A model generated the notes under the pieces. That model was not told the origin of the DNA. It saw only the letters and a program-made list of their open reading frames with translations, and made no database searches. Below are positions 40,235 to 48,701 of a DNA stretch of 64,000 nt, piece after piece. Made by a program: the position numbers and the translations under genes. The DNA lies in assembly GCF_907163085.1 (NCBI RefSeq), contig NZ_CAJQTX010000002.1:124001-188000 (forward strand). Reading direction: 5' to 3'. The first letter of the stretch is position 1; every line of letters starts with the position of its first letter. This stretch comes from Candidatus Accumulibacter sp. ACC003 (GTDB taxonomy: Bacteria; Pseudomonadota; Gammaproteobacteria; Burkholderiales; Rhodocyclaceae).

Positions 40235-40966
40235 TCAGTGGCTCCGCAGCCTTTGCCACGCGGCAAGCGGATCATCCATCTTCTTCCAGTCACTTCCTTC
40301 TACCGCTTGCAGGGCTGCAAATGCCTCGATCAGGCTCCGATCGTCGATAGGCTGAAACCCCTCCAAAGCCAGGCTGTCAAGCTCCCACTTCCCGTCTTCG
40401 GTTCTATTCCAGGTGCCGGTACCGGTGACGCGCACCGGGCTATAGAGGTGGCTGGCGATGCTCTTGGCCATATCACGACTGGTCGTCACCAACTTGTAGT
40501 CCTGGCCATCCGGCCCAAGGAGCGTCACGTGAATCGTCTTGTCCTTGCCACCAACACGAAGGACCTCGCCATCCAGAACGCAGGCTTCCTTGATCGGGCC
40601 AATGCGCTGAGGCAGCGACTCTTTCGCCCCCGGAAACGTATGGATTCTCGCCGAACCGTGCTTGAGCACCCCTGTTGCTCCATCGTCGCGCAGCAGGGCA
40701 TTGATGCTTCGCACAGCCTTCACTACGTCAGCAGGCGCATCGCTACGCGTGGCAACCGCGATGCGCCTGCTGACATGCGAAACATCTTCCGGTTCAACGC
40801 GCGCGCGGAGGCGAGTGCTGCCCTTGAGCAGCCGGCAAAAGTGGACATGCGTCGAGCTGCCCATGAGAGCAGCAAGTTCGAGCATGTACCGCGCAAGACG
40901 ATCCATCGGGATCGTTTCAGGCGTGTACGCGGTGATGCGAAACTCAAATTCGGCGCAATCGTCCAT
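40235..40966 (-). CDS. Hypothetical protein coupled to PIN gene
   Basis: 243 residues, no family recognised. It starts MDDCAEFEFRITAYTPETIPMDRLARYMLELAALMGSS. The C-terminal half (HVTLLGPDGQDYKLVTTSRDMAKSIASHLYSPVRVTGTGTWNRTEDGKWELDSLALEGF) has the strand pattern of an OB-like fold. Only 2 bases separate it from the PIN start, so the two proteins are probably made together; a toxin-antitoxin or RNA-handling pair is possible. Located inside the CRISPR region. Confidence 0.6.
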   Translation of the reverse strand: MDDCAEFEFRITAYTPETIPMDRLARYMLELAALMGSSTHVHFCRLLKGSTRLRARVEPEDVSHVSRRIAVATRSDAPADVVKAVRSINALLRDDGATGVLKHGSARIHTFPGAKESLPQRIGPIKEACVLDGEVLRVGGKDKTIHVTLLGPDGQDYKLVTTSRDMAKSIASHLYSPVRVTGTGTWNRTEDGKWELDSLALEGFQPIDDRSLIEAFAALQAVEGSDWKKMDDPLAAWQRLRSH

Positions 40967-41203
40967 GATCAGGGCCCTCTATCTACGGCGAAACATCAAG
41001 GGTAGAACCTCTATGGCCGAGGGGCAAGCAGTGGCGTGGCCAGACTCCATGGACTGAAGATCGGCTTCGGCATGGAGCGCATGCCCTGCGGACAGTTTGC
41101 CGCCAACGCCGCATTTTTCCGCATCGGCGTCATCGCCCACAACGCGTTCGTCCTGTTCAAGCATGCCGCGCTGGCCAGCGCCTGGCCGCGGCCTCCGCTC
41201 GCT

Positions 41204-41399
41204 CTGGATTGCTTCACTACCTTCGCAATGACGGTCGCAACGCACCCCGTCACGGCGAGGAGCGCAGCGACGCGGCAGTCCAGAACGCCACCGGAGCGAC
41301 CGCAGCGCCAATTGGCGTACTCAGCCAGGGATCGCCTTCGATCGCCAAATCGAGCGCCTTGACCCGCCGCAGGTCGCCAGCGGCGACACCGTCATTGGC
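41204..41399 (+). repeat. About 200-bp repeat (REP element plus csx16 fragment), left copy
   Basis: Nearly identical, same orientation, to 60381-60582. It holds a REP-like palindrome (41204-41283), a linker and the first part of a broken csx16. The gap 40967-41514 contains only this repeat and the csx16 remnant. Confidence 0.88.
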
Positions 41400-41463
41400 C
41401 CGCTGCCGATCGACCTCGGCGCCGAAGTCTGCGCCCTAGCTCCTCCAGCAGCTCGAGCGCTGA
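41328..41463 (+). pseudogene. csx16 remnant
   Basis: Reads GIAFDRQIERLDPPQVASGDTV and then GPLPIDLGAEVCA like intact csx16 (39149-39445), then jumps by an internal deletion and frame change to LLQQLER-stop, the csx16 C terminus. The N-terminal WFVSRH part is missing. Not functional. Confidence 0.8.
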
Positions 41464-41514
41464 AGTGTCGCTGAACTGCCACTGGCAAGCCGCTGACCTG
41501 CCACTCGCAGCCGC

Positions 41515-41817
41515 TCAGGCGATCGCCGCCGGCAGCCCGGTCCAGACGATTCCCTCGGGCAGACTCGCGCGCCCGACGCGGCCCTGAAAGCCGCGTTCGG
41601 GCAAGGCATAGCAGCGCACATCGTCGACCGGCTCGATCAGCGTCGCAATCTCGGCCAGGCAACGCTCCTTGGCGGCGTCGCTGCCGACCAGCAGAAAAAT
41701 ACTGTATTCGAGCGGCGACGCGTGCTTGCACATCTCGCGATGAACGCGCTGCAGGCGCGCCGGATCGCTGATGTCGTAGCCGATGACGAAGGCCAGCAAG
41801 CTAGTCGTCGAAGTCAT
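41515..41817 (-). CDS. cas2: CRISPR-associated endoribonuclease-like Cas2 (copy downstream of cas1)
   Basis: 100 residues: LLAFVIGYDISDPARLQRVHREM (first strand with the D-x-S/D pattern), PLEYSIFLLVGS and VDDVRCYALPERG, all Cas2 elements. Cas2 dimers bridge Cas1 dimers in the spacer-integration complex. ATG 41817 overlaps the cas1 stop by 17 bases. A second, different Cas2 precedes cas1. Confidence 0.82.
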   Translation of the reverse strand: MTSTTSLLAFVIGYDISDPARLQRVHREMCKHASPLEYSIFLLVGSDAAKERCLAEIATLIEPVDDVRCYALPERGFQGRVGRASLPEGIVWTGLPAAIA

Positions 41818-42847
41818 CGTCGTCGGCCTCGACCGCGGCGCTCTCGCGCTCTTCGTCGCCGAGCTCTGCCGGCAGCGGCGCGGCGCCCGCCTCGGCGCAC
41901 GCGGCGCCGACCGCGCCGGCCTGCACAATCGCCGCGGCGACGTCGCTGACGCTCTCGGTCAGCAGCTTGCGCAGGCGCGCCGCCAGCGGCTCCCACTCGG
42001 CGTAGAAGCGCGCGCGGCCGGCCTTGCCGAGCAGGCAGCCGCTGTCGGTCCGCGAAAAATCGTCGGCGCGCAGCTTCTCCGAACGGAACAGCATCAGCGC
42101 GTGCTGATCGACCTCGACGCGCAGCGGCTCAACGAGGTCGCAGGCCAGCGACTCGCGACCGAAATCCAGGGCGTGGTAGAAACCGACGAAGGGATCGAGC
42201 CCGGCACCGTACAAGGCCAGCACAGCCTCCGCGTGCAGCAAGGTGTACGCCAGCGACAGCACGGCATTGACCGGATCGCGCGGCGGCCGGCGGTTGCGCC
42301 CCGAGAACTTCAGCCGTTCGGGAAAGAGGTCGGCGAAGCCTTCGAAATACGCCGCCGCGCCGGCACCCTCGAGGCCGCGCAGCGAGGCCGTCGACTGCTG
42401 TTCGTCGACCGCCGCGATGCACGTCGCCAATCGCTTCAGGCTGAGCGTCAGCAGGTAGCGGGAATGCGGCTCGCTGTCGCGGCGGACGCCGAGGAAGTCG
42501 GCCTGCGCGCGCAACTTGGCCTCAACGATGGCACGCGAAAAGCGCAGACAGAAATCACCGTCGAGCGACAGCCGGTACTGCGCCACGCGCCGCGCGGCGT
42601 CGTTGTGCGGCCGGCCCAGCAGCATCGTCGGCAGCGCCTTGCGGCCGGAAAGAACGACCACCCCGATGCCACGCTCGCCGAGCTTGCCGAGCAAGGACGA
42701 CGACAGCGTCACGTCGCCGCGGATGAAGACGCGCGACAGCGGCGCCAGCGGCACCGTACCAATGCGCTCGCCGTTCTCGTAGAACACCAGCGCCTCACCG
42801 TCGGCCTTCAGCGTCACGCATCGGCGGTCCACGTACAGACTGGTCAT
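41801..42847 (-). CDS. cas1: CRISPR integrase Cas1
   Basis: 348 residues starting MTSLYVDRRCVTLKADGEAL. The catalytic metal site is visible as Glu in LRGLEGAGAA, His in FVGFYHALDFGRE and Asp in LACDLVEPLR. Cas1 joins new spacers to the array. The C-terminal tail is unusually acidic (GDEERESAAVEADDDDFDD). ATG 42847 follows AAGGAG. Flanked on both sides by cas2 genes and next to the trailer end of the array. Confidence 0.95.
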   Translation of the reverse strand: MTSLYVDRRCVTLKADGEALVFYENGERIGTVPLAPLSRVFIRGDVTLSSSLLGKLGERGIGVVVLSGRKALPTMLLGRPHNDAARRVAQYRLSLDGDFCLRFSRAIVEAKLRAQADFLGVRRDSEPHSRYLLTLSLKRLATCIAAVDEQQSTASLRGLEGAGAAAYFEGFADLFPERLKFSGRNRRPPRDPVNAVLSLAYTLLHAEAVLALYGAGLDPFVGFYHALDFGRESLACDLVEPLRVEVDQHALMLFRSEKLRADDFSRTDSGCLLGKAGRARFYAEWEPLAARLRKLLTESVSDVAAAIVQAGAVGAACAEAGAAPLPAELGDEERESAAVEADDDDFDD

Positions 42848-42861
42848 CGACTTTCTCCTTG

Positions 42862-43149
42862 TCAAACGATCAGGAACAGATCAGTTGGCGGCTGCGTCGC
42901 CCGCCCCAACAGGTCGCGCCGCATGCGCGGATCGAGCTGGAAGATGTGCGCGCGGTCCGCACGCAGGTCGAGCAGATCGGCCAACGTGCGGCGGACGTCG
43001 CGCAAGTCGGCGGCGGTCAGCCAACACTCGAAAAAAGACTTCTGGCCGCCGATCTTGTAAGCCATCAGGTAGCGCTGCACCTGCCGCCGCCGCTTCGCCT
43101 CGCAGACGTCGTAGCAGACCAGGAACAGCGTTCGCGCCACATCACTCAT
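42862..43149 (-). CDS. cas2: CRISPR-associated Cas2 (copy upstream of cas1)
   Basis: 95 residues: TLFLVCYDVCEAKRRRQVQRYLMAYKIGGQKSFFECWLTAADL and HIFQLDPR, Cas2 first strand, catalytic-type Asp and C-terminal strand. Its sequence is clearly different from the other Cas2 (41515-41817). 14 bases separate it from cas1. The array begins 100 bases beyond its start codon. Confidence 0.88.
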   Translation of the reverse strand: MSDVARTLFLVCYDVCEAKRRRQVQRYLMAYKIGGQKSFFECWLTAADLRDVRRTLADLLDLRADRAHIFQLDPRMRRDLLGRATQPPTDLFLIV

Positions 43150-43396
43150 GTCGCCACGATAGACGGCCAGGGCCGCCGTGTCAGGCGCGGCAAGCTTGCC
43201 GAAAAACCAGAAACAATCACCGGCACCGCGATTCGACGTTGACGATTTTGTCTCAAGCCGTTTGATTTAAGGGCTGGTTACTGACGAACCCACAGCGCAA
43301 ACAAGTGTGGAAGGCACTGTCTCAATCCCTTTGATTTCAGGGCTGGTTACTGACAGAACCACGACTGCATGTGGGAAGAACGCCTGGGTCTCAATC

Positions 43397-44680
43397 CAGG
43401 GCCTCCGCACTCGGATAGCATAGTGCTTGTTGTCATACTCGATCAGCGGAAAATCGTTAACATTCATGGGCTTATGACAACCACTTGTAAACCCTGTTGA
43501 AATCAGGTCTACTCTCGTCTTTTGGACGAACGAAATGACTGTGACGACGGGAGTGAGCCTGATGTGCTGCTTGAGGGAAGTGGACGACCCGCGCAGACCC
43601 AGCAACGGGACGCTGCATGACTTCCAGGAGATTTTGGTGATTGCCATGGCAGGGGTACTCTCGGATTGTGACACCATCGAAGACATCGCCTACTGGGGGC
43701 GCCGGAAAGAAAAATGGCTGCGTGAATTCCTGGTGCTCAAGAACGGGGTTCCCTCCACGGAGACGTTTCTGCGGGTGTTCCGAGCGCTTGACCCGAAGCA
43801 ATTTGAGGTCGCGTTTCGCCGCTGGGTGGCCGGGGTGGTCGGCGCCTTGCGAGGCAGCGTCGCGTTCGATGGCAAGACGGTGCGAGGTTCCGGCAGTGGT
43901 GGCGAAACCGCGATTCACATGGTCAGCGCCTTCGCTACGGAATTGGGTATTGTCCTCGGCCAGGAAAAGGTCGCCAGCAAGAGTAATGAGATCACCGCCA
44001 TCCCGGAACTCCTCAAGGCACTGTATATCAATGGGTTGCTGGTCACCATCGACGCCATGGGCTGCCAGAAAACTATTGCTCGGCAGATCACGGATCAAGG
44101 CGGTGACTACCTGCTGGCGGTCAAAGGCAACCAGCCGACGTTGCTGGAAGCCATCGAGACCGAGTTCATCGACCAGTATCAATCCGAGGCCGTTGATCGC
44201 CACCGTCAGGCCCGCAAGTCCCATGGTCGAATCGTCGGACAGATCGCCTCGGTCTTGCCTGCGCAAGGACTCGTTGATCTGGCCGATTGGCCGAAGTGCC
44301 AGACGATCGGCCTGGTCGACTCCCTGCGCAAGGTTGGCGACAAGGAATCGAACTTCGAGCGACGCTACTACATCAGTTCTCGTGCCTTGACCGCCGAAGA
44401 GCTGGCGGCCGCGGTGCGAGGCCATTGGGGCGTAGAAAACCGCCTTCACTGGGTGCTCGACGTCAGCTTTCGTGAAGATGCCAGCACTGTACGCAAGGAC
44501 AACGCCCCACAGAACCTCTCCCTCTTGAAGAAAATCGTTCTCAACCTGATTCGTCTGGATACGACCGACAAGACTAAAGCCAGCTTACGCTTGAAGCGCA
44601 AAGGAGCTGCTTGGGATGACGATGTCCGGATGACGATGCTGGGCCTCACACCGCTATGACAGCCGAGTGCGGAGGCCCTG
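43397..44680 (+). mobile_element. ISAs1-family insertion sequence inside a CRISPR repeat
   Basis: 1284 bp with perfect 18-bp terminal inverted repeats CAGGGCCTCCGCACTCGG, a 10-bp target duplication GGTCTCAATC (43387-43396 and 44681-44690), and one transposase gene. The target is the first bases of a CRISPR repeat plus one spacer base; the duplication leaves a complete repeat on the right. Perfect termini suggest a recent, possibly active copy. Confidence 0.95.
43535..44659 (+). CDS. ISAs1-family transposase
   Basis: 374-residue DDE transposase. N-terminal LREVDDPRRPSNGTLHDFQEILVIAMAGVLSDCDTIEDI is the ISAs1 helical start; SVAFDGKTVRGS, LVTIDAMGCQKTIA and GHWGVENRLHWVLDVSFREDAS hold the D, D and E catalytic regions. 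Full length, so likely functional. Confidence 0.93.
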   Translation: MTVTTGVSLMCCLREVDDPRRPSNGTLHDFQEILVIAMAGVLSDCDTIEDIAYWGRRKEKWLREFLVLKNGVPSTETFLRVFRALDPKQFEVAFRRWVAGVVGALRGSVAFDGKTVRGSGSGGETAIHMVSAFATELGIVLGQEKVASKSNEITAIPELLKALYINGLLVTIDAMGCQKTIARQITDQGGDYLLAVKGNQPTLLEAIETEFIDQYQSEAVDRHRQARKSHGRIVGQIASVLPAQGLVDLADWPKCQTIGLVDSLRKVGDKESNFERRYYISSRALTAEELAAAVRGHWGVENRLHWVLDVSFREDASTVRKDNAPQNLSLLKKIVLNLIRLDTTDKTKASLRLKRKGAAWDDDVRMTMLGLTPL

Positions 44681-46081
44681 GGTCTCAATCCCTTTGATTT
44701 CAGGGCTGGTTACTGACAGGACAGACGCGAGTAGAAGAAACCCTTAACGCTACGTCTCAATCCCTTTGATTTCAGGGCTGGTTACTGACTTCTGTGCGCC
44801 TTAGCATCGCTCGACAAGGGTCAGTCTCAATCCCTTTGATTTCAGGGCTGGTTACTGACAGATCGCGGCATCAAGCCGGGCGATTGCAGTCAGTCTCAAT
44901 CCCTTTGATTTCAGGGCTGGTTACTGACTCGACATGACCGCCAAGTCGGCTGTTTTGATCGGTCTCAATCCCTTTGATTTCAGGGCTGGTTACTGACCGC
45001 ATCGATGACGAAAACGCGCTCTTGCGCAAGGTTTCAATCCCTTTGATTTCAGGGCTGGTTACTGACGTGGGATCCGGAAATCGGCATGACCGGCCAGTCT
45101 CAATCCCTTTGATTTCAGGGCTGGTTACTGACCCGCCAGCGCGTGAAAAAGACTGCCGAGAAGCCGTCTCAATCCCTTTGATTTCAGGGCTGGTTACTGA
45201 CGATCCTGGGGCCGAAGTGGCCGCAAATGCCGCGGTCTCAATCCCTTTGATTTCAGGGCTGGTTACTGACTGGACGGCGACGAGCCATGGACAGAGTGGG
45301 GTGGGTCTCAATCCCTTTGATTTCAGGGCTGGTTACTGACCACCGAACCGGAGGACGACATGGGACACGTAACAAGCGTCTCAATCCCTTTGATTTCAGG
45401 GCTGGTTACTGACCCCCTGGCCATCGCCAACGAGCGTATTGCCTTCGTCTCAATCCCTTTGATTTCAGGGCTGGTTACTGACCATGCAGATAGACCTGTC
45501 GCCGGAAGTTGTGGGTCTCAATCCCTTTGATTTCAGGGCTGGTTACTGACTCGCGGTCGCCAACGACACCGGCCAATGGGCCGTAGGTCTCAATCCCTTT
45601 GATTTCAGGGCTGGTTACTGACCACGCGCATTGACGACACGGCGGCCGACACGGCGTCTCAATCCCTTTGATTTCAGGGCTGGTTACTGACCTAACTCCG
45701 CACCTTGTCCGAATCATGGACACGTCTCAATCCCTTTGATTTCAGGGCTGGTTACTGACATGCGTGCAAGCGCGCTGTGCGACCTTGCTACCTGTCTCAA
45801 TCCCTTTGATTTCAGGGCTGGTTACTGACCGAGTACCTGACCGTGGGTAAGTACCTGAACGTGGGTCTCAATCCCTTTGATTTCAGGGCTGGTTACTGAC
45901 TGTCGCAGTGGGTCGAGTGGAAGCTGTAACCAAGTCTCAATCCCTTTGATTTCAGGGCTGGTTACTGACCCTGTGTTTCCGGTGAAATCGGAAACAGTGC
46001 AAGTCTCAATCCCTTTGATTTCAGGGCTGGTTACTGACGATCTAAAGTGGTCCCCATAGTCAAGACAAATATCAACCCAGT

Positions 46082-47448
46082 TTAAGTTGTGCATTTGACT
46101 TCGCTAGCAGCTGGACGGCGCTGCCCCGGTGTTGCCTTTGACTCTGCCTTTGACTCTGCCTTTGACTCTGCCTTTGACTCTGCCTTTGACTCTGCCTTTG
46201 ACTCTGCTTTTGACTCTGCCTTTGACTCTGCCTTTGCGGGTGGGGCATCGCCTGTGGAGCGTAGCGGAACAGGCGATGCCCCACCCGCGCGGCCAAACTT
46301 GTCGAGGATCAACGCCCCGCCACCTATGCCGTTTCGATAGACGACGGCGGGTGCCGTGTTGCCCAGCGACTGGTGCGGACGTTCTGCGTTGTAGAAGGCG
46401 AAATACTCGCTCAGGCCAAGCATCAATTCGCCCATCGTGGCATAGCCCTTCAGATACACGTCCTCGTACTTGACGCTGCGCCAGAGGCGCTCGACGAAGA
46501 TGTTGTCGAATACCCGCCCCCGCCCATCCATGCTGATGACCACGCCTTCCCGTTTCAGCACCCCGGTGAAGGCTTCACTGGTGAACTGCGCGCCTTGATC
46601 GCTGTTGAAGATTTCTGGCTTGCCGTGGCTACGCAGGGCCTCCTCCAGACAATCGACACAGAACACCGATTCCATGCTGTTGCTGATCCGCCAGCTGAGC
46701 ACCTTGCGGCTATACCAGTCGATCACGGCGACCAGGTAGGCGAAGCCGTGGGCCAGCCGGATGTAGGTGATGTCCGTGCTCCACACCTGGTTGGGTCTGA
46801 CCACAGGAACGCCACGCAGCAGGTACGGATAGACCGGGTGCTCTGGGCGCGGACGGCTGGTGTTCGGCCCCGGCGCCATGCCCGACAGCCCCATCAGTCG
46901 CATCAGGCGTTGCACGCGCTTGCGATTGACCGTGTGCCCCACGTTCTCAAGAAAGATCACCATCCGGCGGGTGCCGTAAAACGGGTGCCGCGTGTACTCC
47001 TCGTCAATCAGCCGACTGTGGAGGAGATCGTTGGCATCGACCACCGTCGGCCGGCGCTGCGCGTAGACCGTGGCTCGGCATAAGCCTGCCAGAGCGCATT
47101 GCTGCACCACGGCGACGGCCTCGCCGGGGTCAATCCACGCATGCCGTATCACGGCAGGCTGATCCCAGACTTTTTTTTGAGCCAGTCCAGTTCCATCTTC
47201 AACTTGCCGATCTCGCTGTACAACAGCTCCGGCTCCCGGTGCGCCGCCGCCGGCTTGGGGCCGCGCTTGCCTTCGAACAGCGTCTTGGCATTCTCCTGGA
47301 TGGCCTTCTTCCATTGCCCAACCTGCACAGGATGCACGCCGTATTCCCGCCCAATCTCGTTGATCGTCTTGACCCCGCGCACCGCCTCCAGACCAACCTT
47401 GGCCTTGAACTCCGGCGTATGTACCTTCCGCGTCGTTGCTTCACTCAT
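46082..47448 (-). CDS. IS3-family transposase OrfAB (fusion by -1 frameshift; orfB part)
   Basis: The orfB reading frame (open from 47314 to 46082) has the rve/DDE integrase core: VVRPNQVWSTDITYIRL, VAVIDWYSRKVLSW, EIFNSDQGAQFTSEAF and YFAFYNAERPHQSLG. It lies in frame -1 relative to orfA and joins it at an A8-G slippery run (47171-47178), the usual A-AAA-AAG signal. Odd feature: after the conserved end the protein carries (AESK)8 and a KATPGQRRPAAS tail encoded by a 12-bp tandem repeat and a palindrome. Confidence 0.88.
46137..46232. repeat. 12-bp tandem repeat x8 in transposase gene
   Basis: Eight copies of TTTGACTCTGCC (one with TTTT) coding (AESK)8 on the minus strand. Likely variable in copy number by slippage. 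Confidence 0.95.
46236..46288. repeat. Perfect 20-bp inverted repeat in transposase gene tail
   Basis: Arms 46236-46255 and 46269-46288 are exact reverse complements with a 13-base loop, directly beside the 12-bp tandem repeat. Looks like a palindromic repeat inserted in the 3' end of orfB. Confidence 0.9.
47149..47448 (-). CDS. IS3-family OrfA
   Basis: 99 residues: MSEATTRKVHTPEFKAKVGLEAVRGVKTINEIGREYGVHPVQVGQWKKAI is the helix-turn-helix that binds the IS ends, followed by a leucine-zipper-like stretch (EIGKLKMELDWLKKK). Read alone it ends just after the slippery site; by frameshift it makes OrfAB. Confidence 0.92.
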   Translation of the reverse strand: MSEATTRKVHTPEFKAKVGLEAVRGVKTINEIGREYGVHPVQVGQWKKAIQENAKTLFEGKRGPKPAAAHREPELLYSEIGKLKMELDWLKKKSGISLP

Positions 47449-48701
47449 CGCTTCTCGCTCCTATGATGGAGCACAGCTTAAACCACTGTCTGATTTCCAG
47501 GGACCACTATAATCCGTCTCGCGAAAAGGCGCAGCTGATCGCGTCTCAATCCCTTTGATTTCAGGGCTGGTTACTGACTGAAAATTATTCGCGAAATAGG
47601 AGTGATGACATGAGTCTCAATCCCTTTGATTTCAGGGCTGGTTACTGACGTGGAGCGTCCTGTAATGGGCGCCGCGATGCCGTCTCAATCCCTTTGATTT
47701 CAGGGCTGGTTACTGACATGGCTCGGCTTACGGCAGCGAACATCGAGCTGGAGTCTCAATCCCTTTGATTTCAGGGCTGGTTACTGACCCCTTCGCTACA
47801 CGCAAGAGGCCCTTGCCATCGCCGTCTCAATCCCTTTGATTTCAGGGCTGGTTACTGACAAATCGTTGATGGCTTGAAAATCAGAAGCGTCGCGTCTCAA
47901 TCCCTTTGATTTCAGGGCTGGTTACTGACGGACGTTTGCAGAAGCATGCTTCAACCAAAATAGGTCTCAATCCCTTTGATTTCAGGGCTGGTTACTGACT
48001 CCTTGTCGCCGCACTGGTACGGCGGCGAGAATCGTCTCAATCCCTTTGATTTCAGGGCTGGTTACTGACAATAGGAGAGCGACATGGAAGCAGCGACCCA
48101 AAGTCTCAATCCCTTTGATTTCAGGGCTGGTTACTGACTGACCACACCAATCCCCGCGGCGCTCGGCTTGGTCTCAATCCCTTTGATTTCAGGGCTGGTT
48201 ACTGACTTACGCGGAGCCGTGCAGTCGAGCAGGGACGAATGGTCTCAATCCCTTTGATTTCAGGGCTGGTTACTGACTCCTCGACGATCGCGTACCGATT
48301 AATTCGTATAGGTCTCAATCCCTTTGATTTCAGGGCTGGTTACTGACATTTCAACGACCTCCACCAGCACCCAGACGGAGGGTCTCAATCCCTTTGATTT
48401 CAGGGCTGGTTACTGACCCAATCCGAGGTCGCATGAGCACACAAGCCCAGTCTCAATCCCTTTGATTTCAGGGCTGGTTACTGACCACGTACAAACAACA
48501 CGCAGGTTCTGGCTAACATGTCTCAATCCCTTTGATTTCAGGGCTGGTTACTGACTCTTCGACTCCGCGGCGGAATCGGTCGCTCGTGCGACGTCTCAAT
48601 CCCTTTGATTTCAGGGCTGGTTACTGACAGAAGGTTCAGGAGAGCCAGCGCCTGCCGCACGTCTCAATCCCTTTGATTTCAGGGCTGGTTACTGACCGCA
48701 C

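Larger units (their letters stand above)
46043..47511 (-). mobile_element. IS3-family insertion sequence inside a CRISPR spacer
   Basis: 1469 bp with imperfect terminal repeats (TAAAGTGGTCCC left; right end reverse complement TATAGTGGTCCC) and probable 3-bp target duplication ATC (46040-46042, 47512-47514). Removing it rebuilds a 32-base spacer between the repeats at 46003 and 47543. Contains overlapping orfA and orfB on the minus strand. The exact ends could move by a few bases. Confidence 0.85.
43250..48696 (-). CRISPR. Type III-B CRISPR array, 39 repeats and 38 spacers, interrupted by two IS elements
   Basis: 36-bp repeats; on the plus strand they begin GTCTCAATCCCTTTGATTTC and end GCTGGTTACTGAC. 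Blocks: 2 repeats at 43250-43354, 20 at 44682-46038, 17 at 47543-48696; spacers are about 32-38 bases. The minus-strand repeat ends ATTGAGAC, close to the 5' handle of type III crRNAs, so transcription is right to left. In line with that, the leftmost repeat (43250) is degenerate (3 changes), marking the trailer; one inner repeat (45031) has GTTTC. The right (leader) end touches cas6, leaving 5 bases, so no separate leader is visible. Neighbouring Cas6 should process the transcript. Confidence 0.98.

Noticed and set aside
43150-43249. CRISPR leader next to cas2 at the left end of the array
   Set aside because: The repeat strand that ends ATTGAGAC is the minus strand and the left terminal repeat is degenerate, so this end behaves as trailer. 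A leader here cannot be fully excluded without transcript data.
44871-46094. Open frames across the CRISPR array giving SVTSPEIKGIET repeats
   Set aside because: They are translations of the CRISPR repeats and spacers, not proteins.
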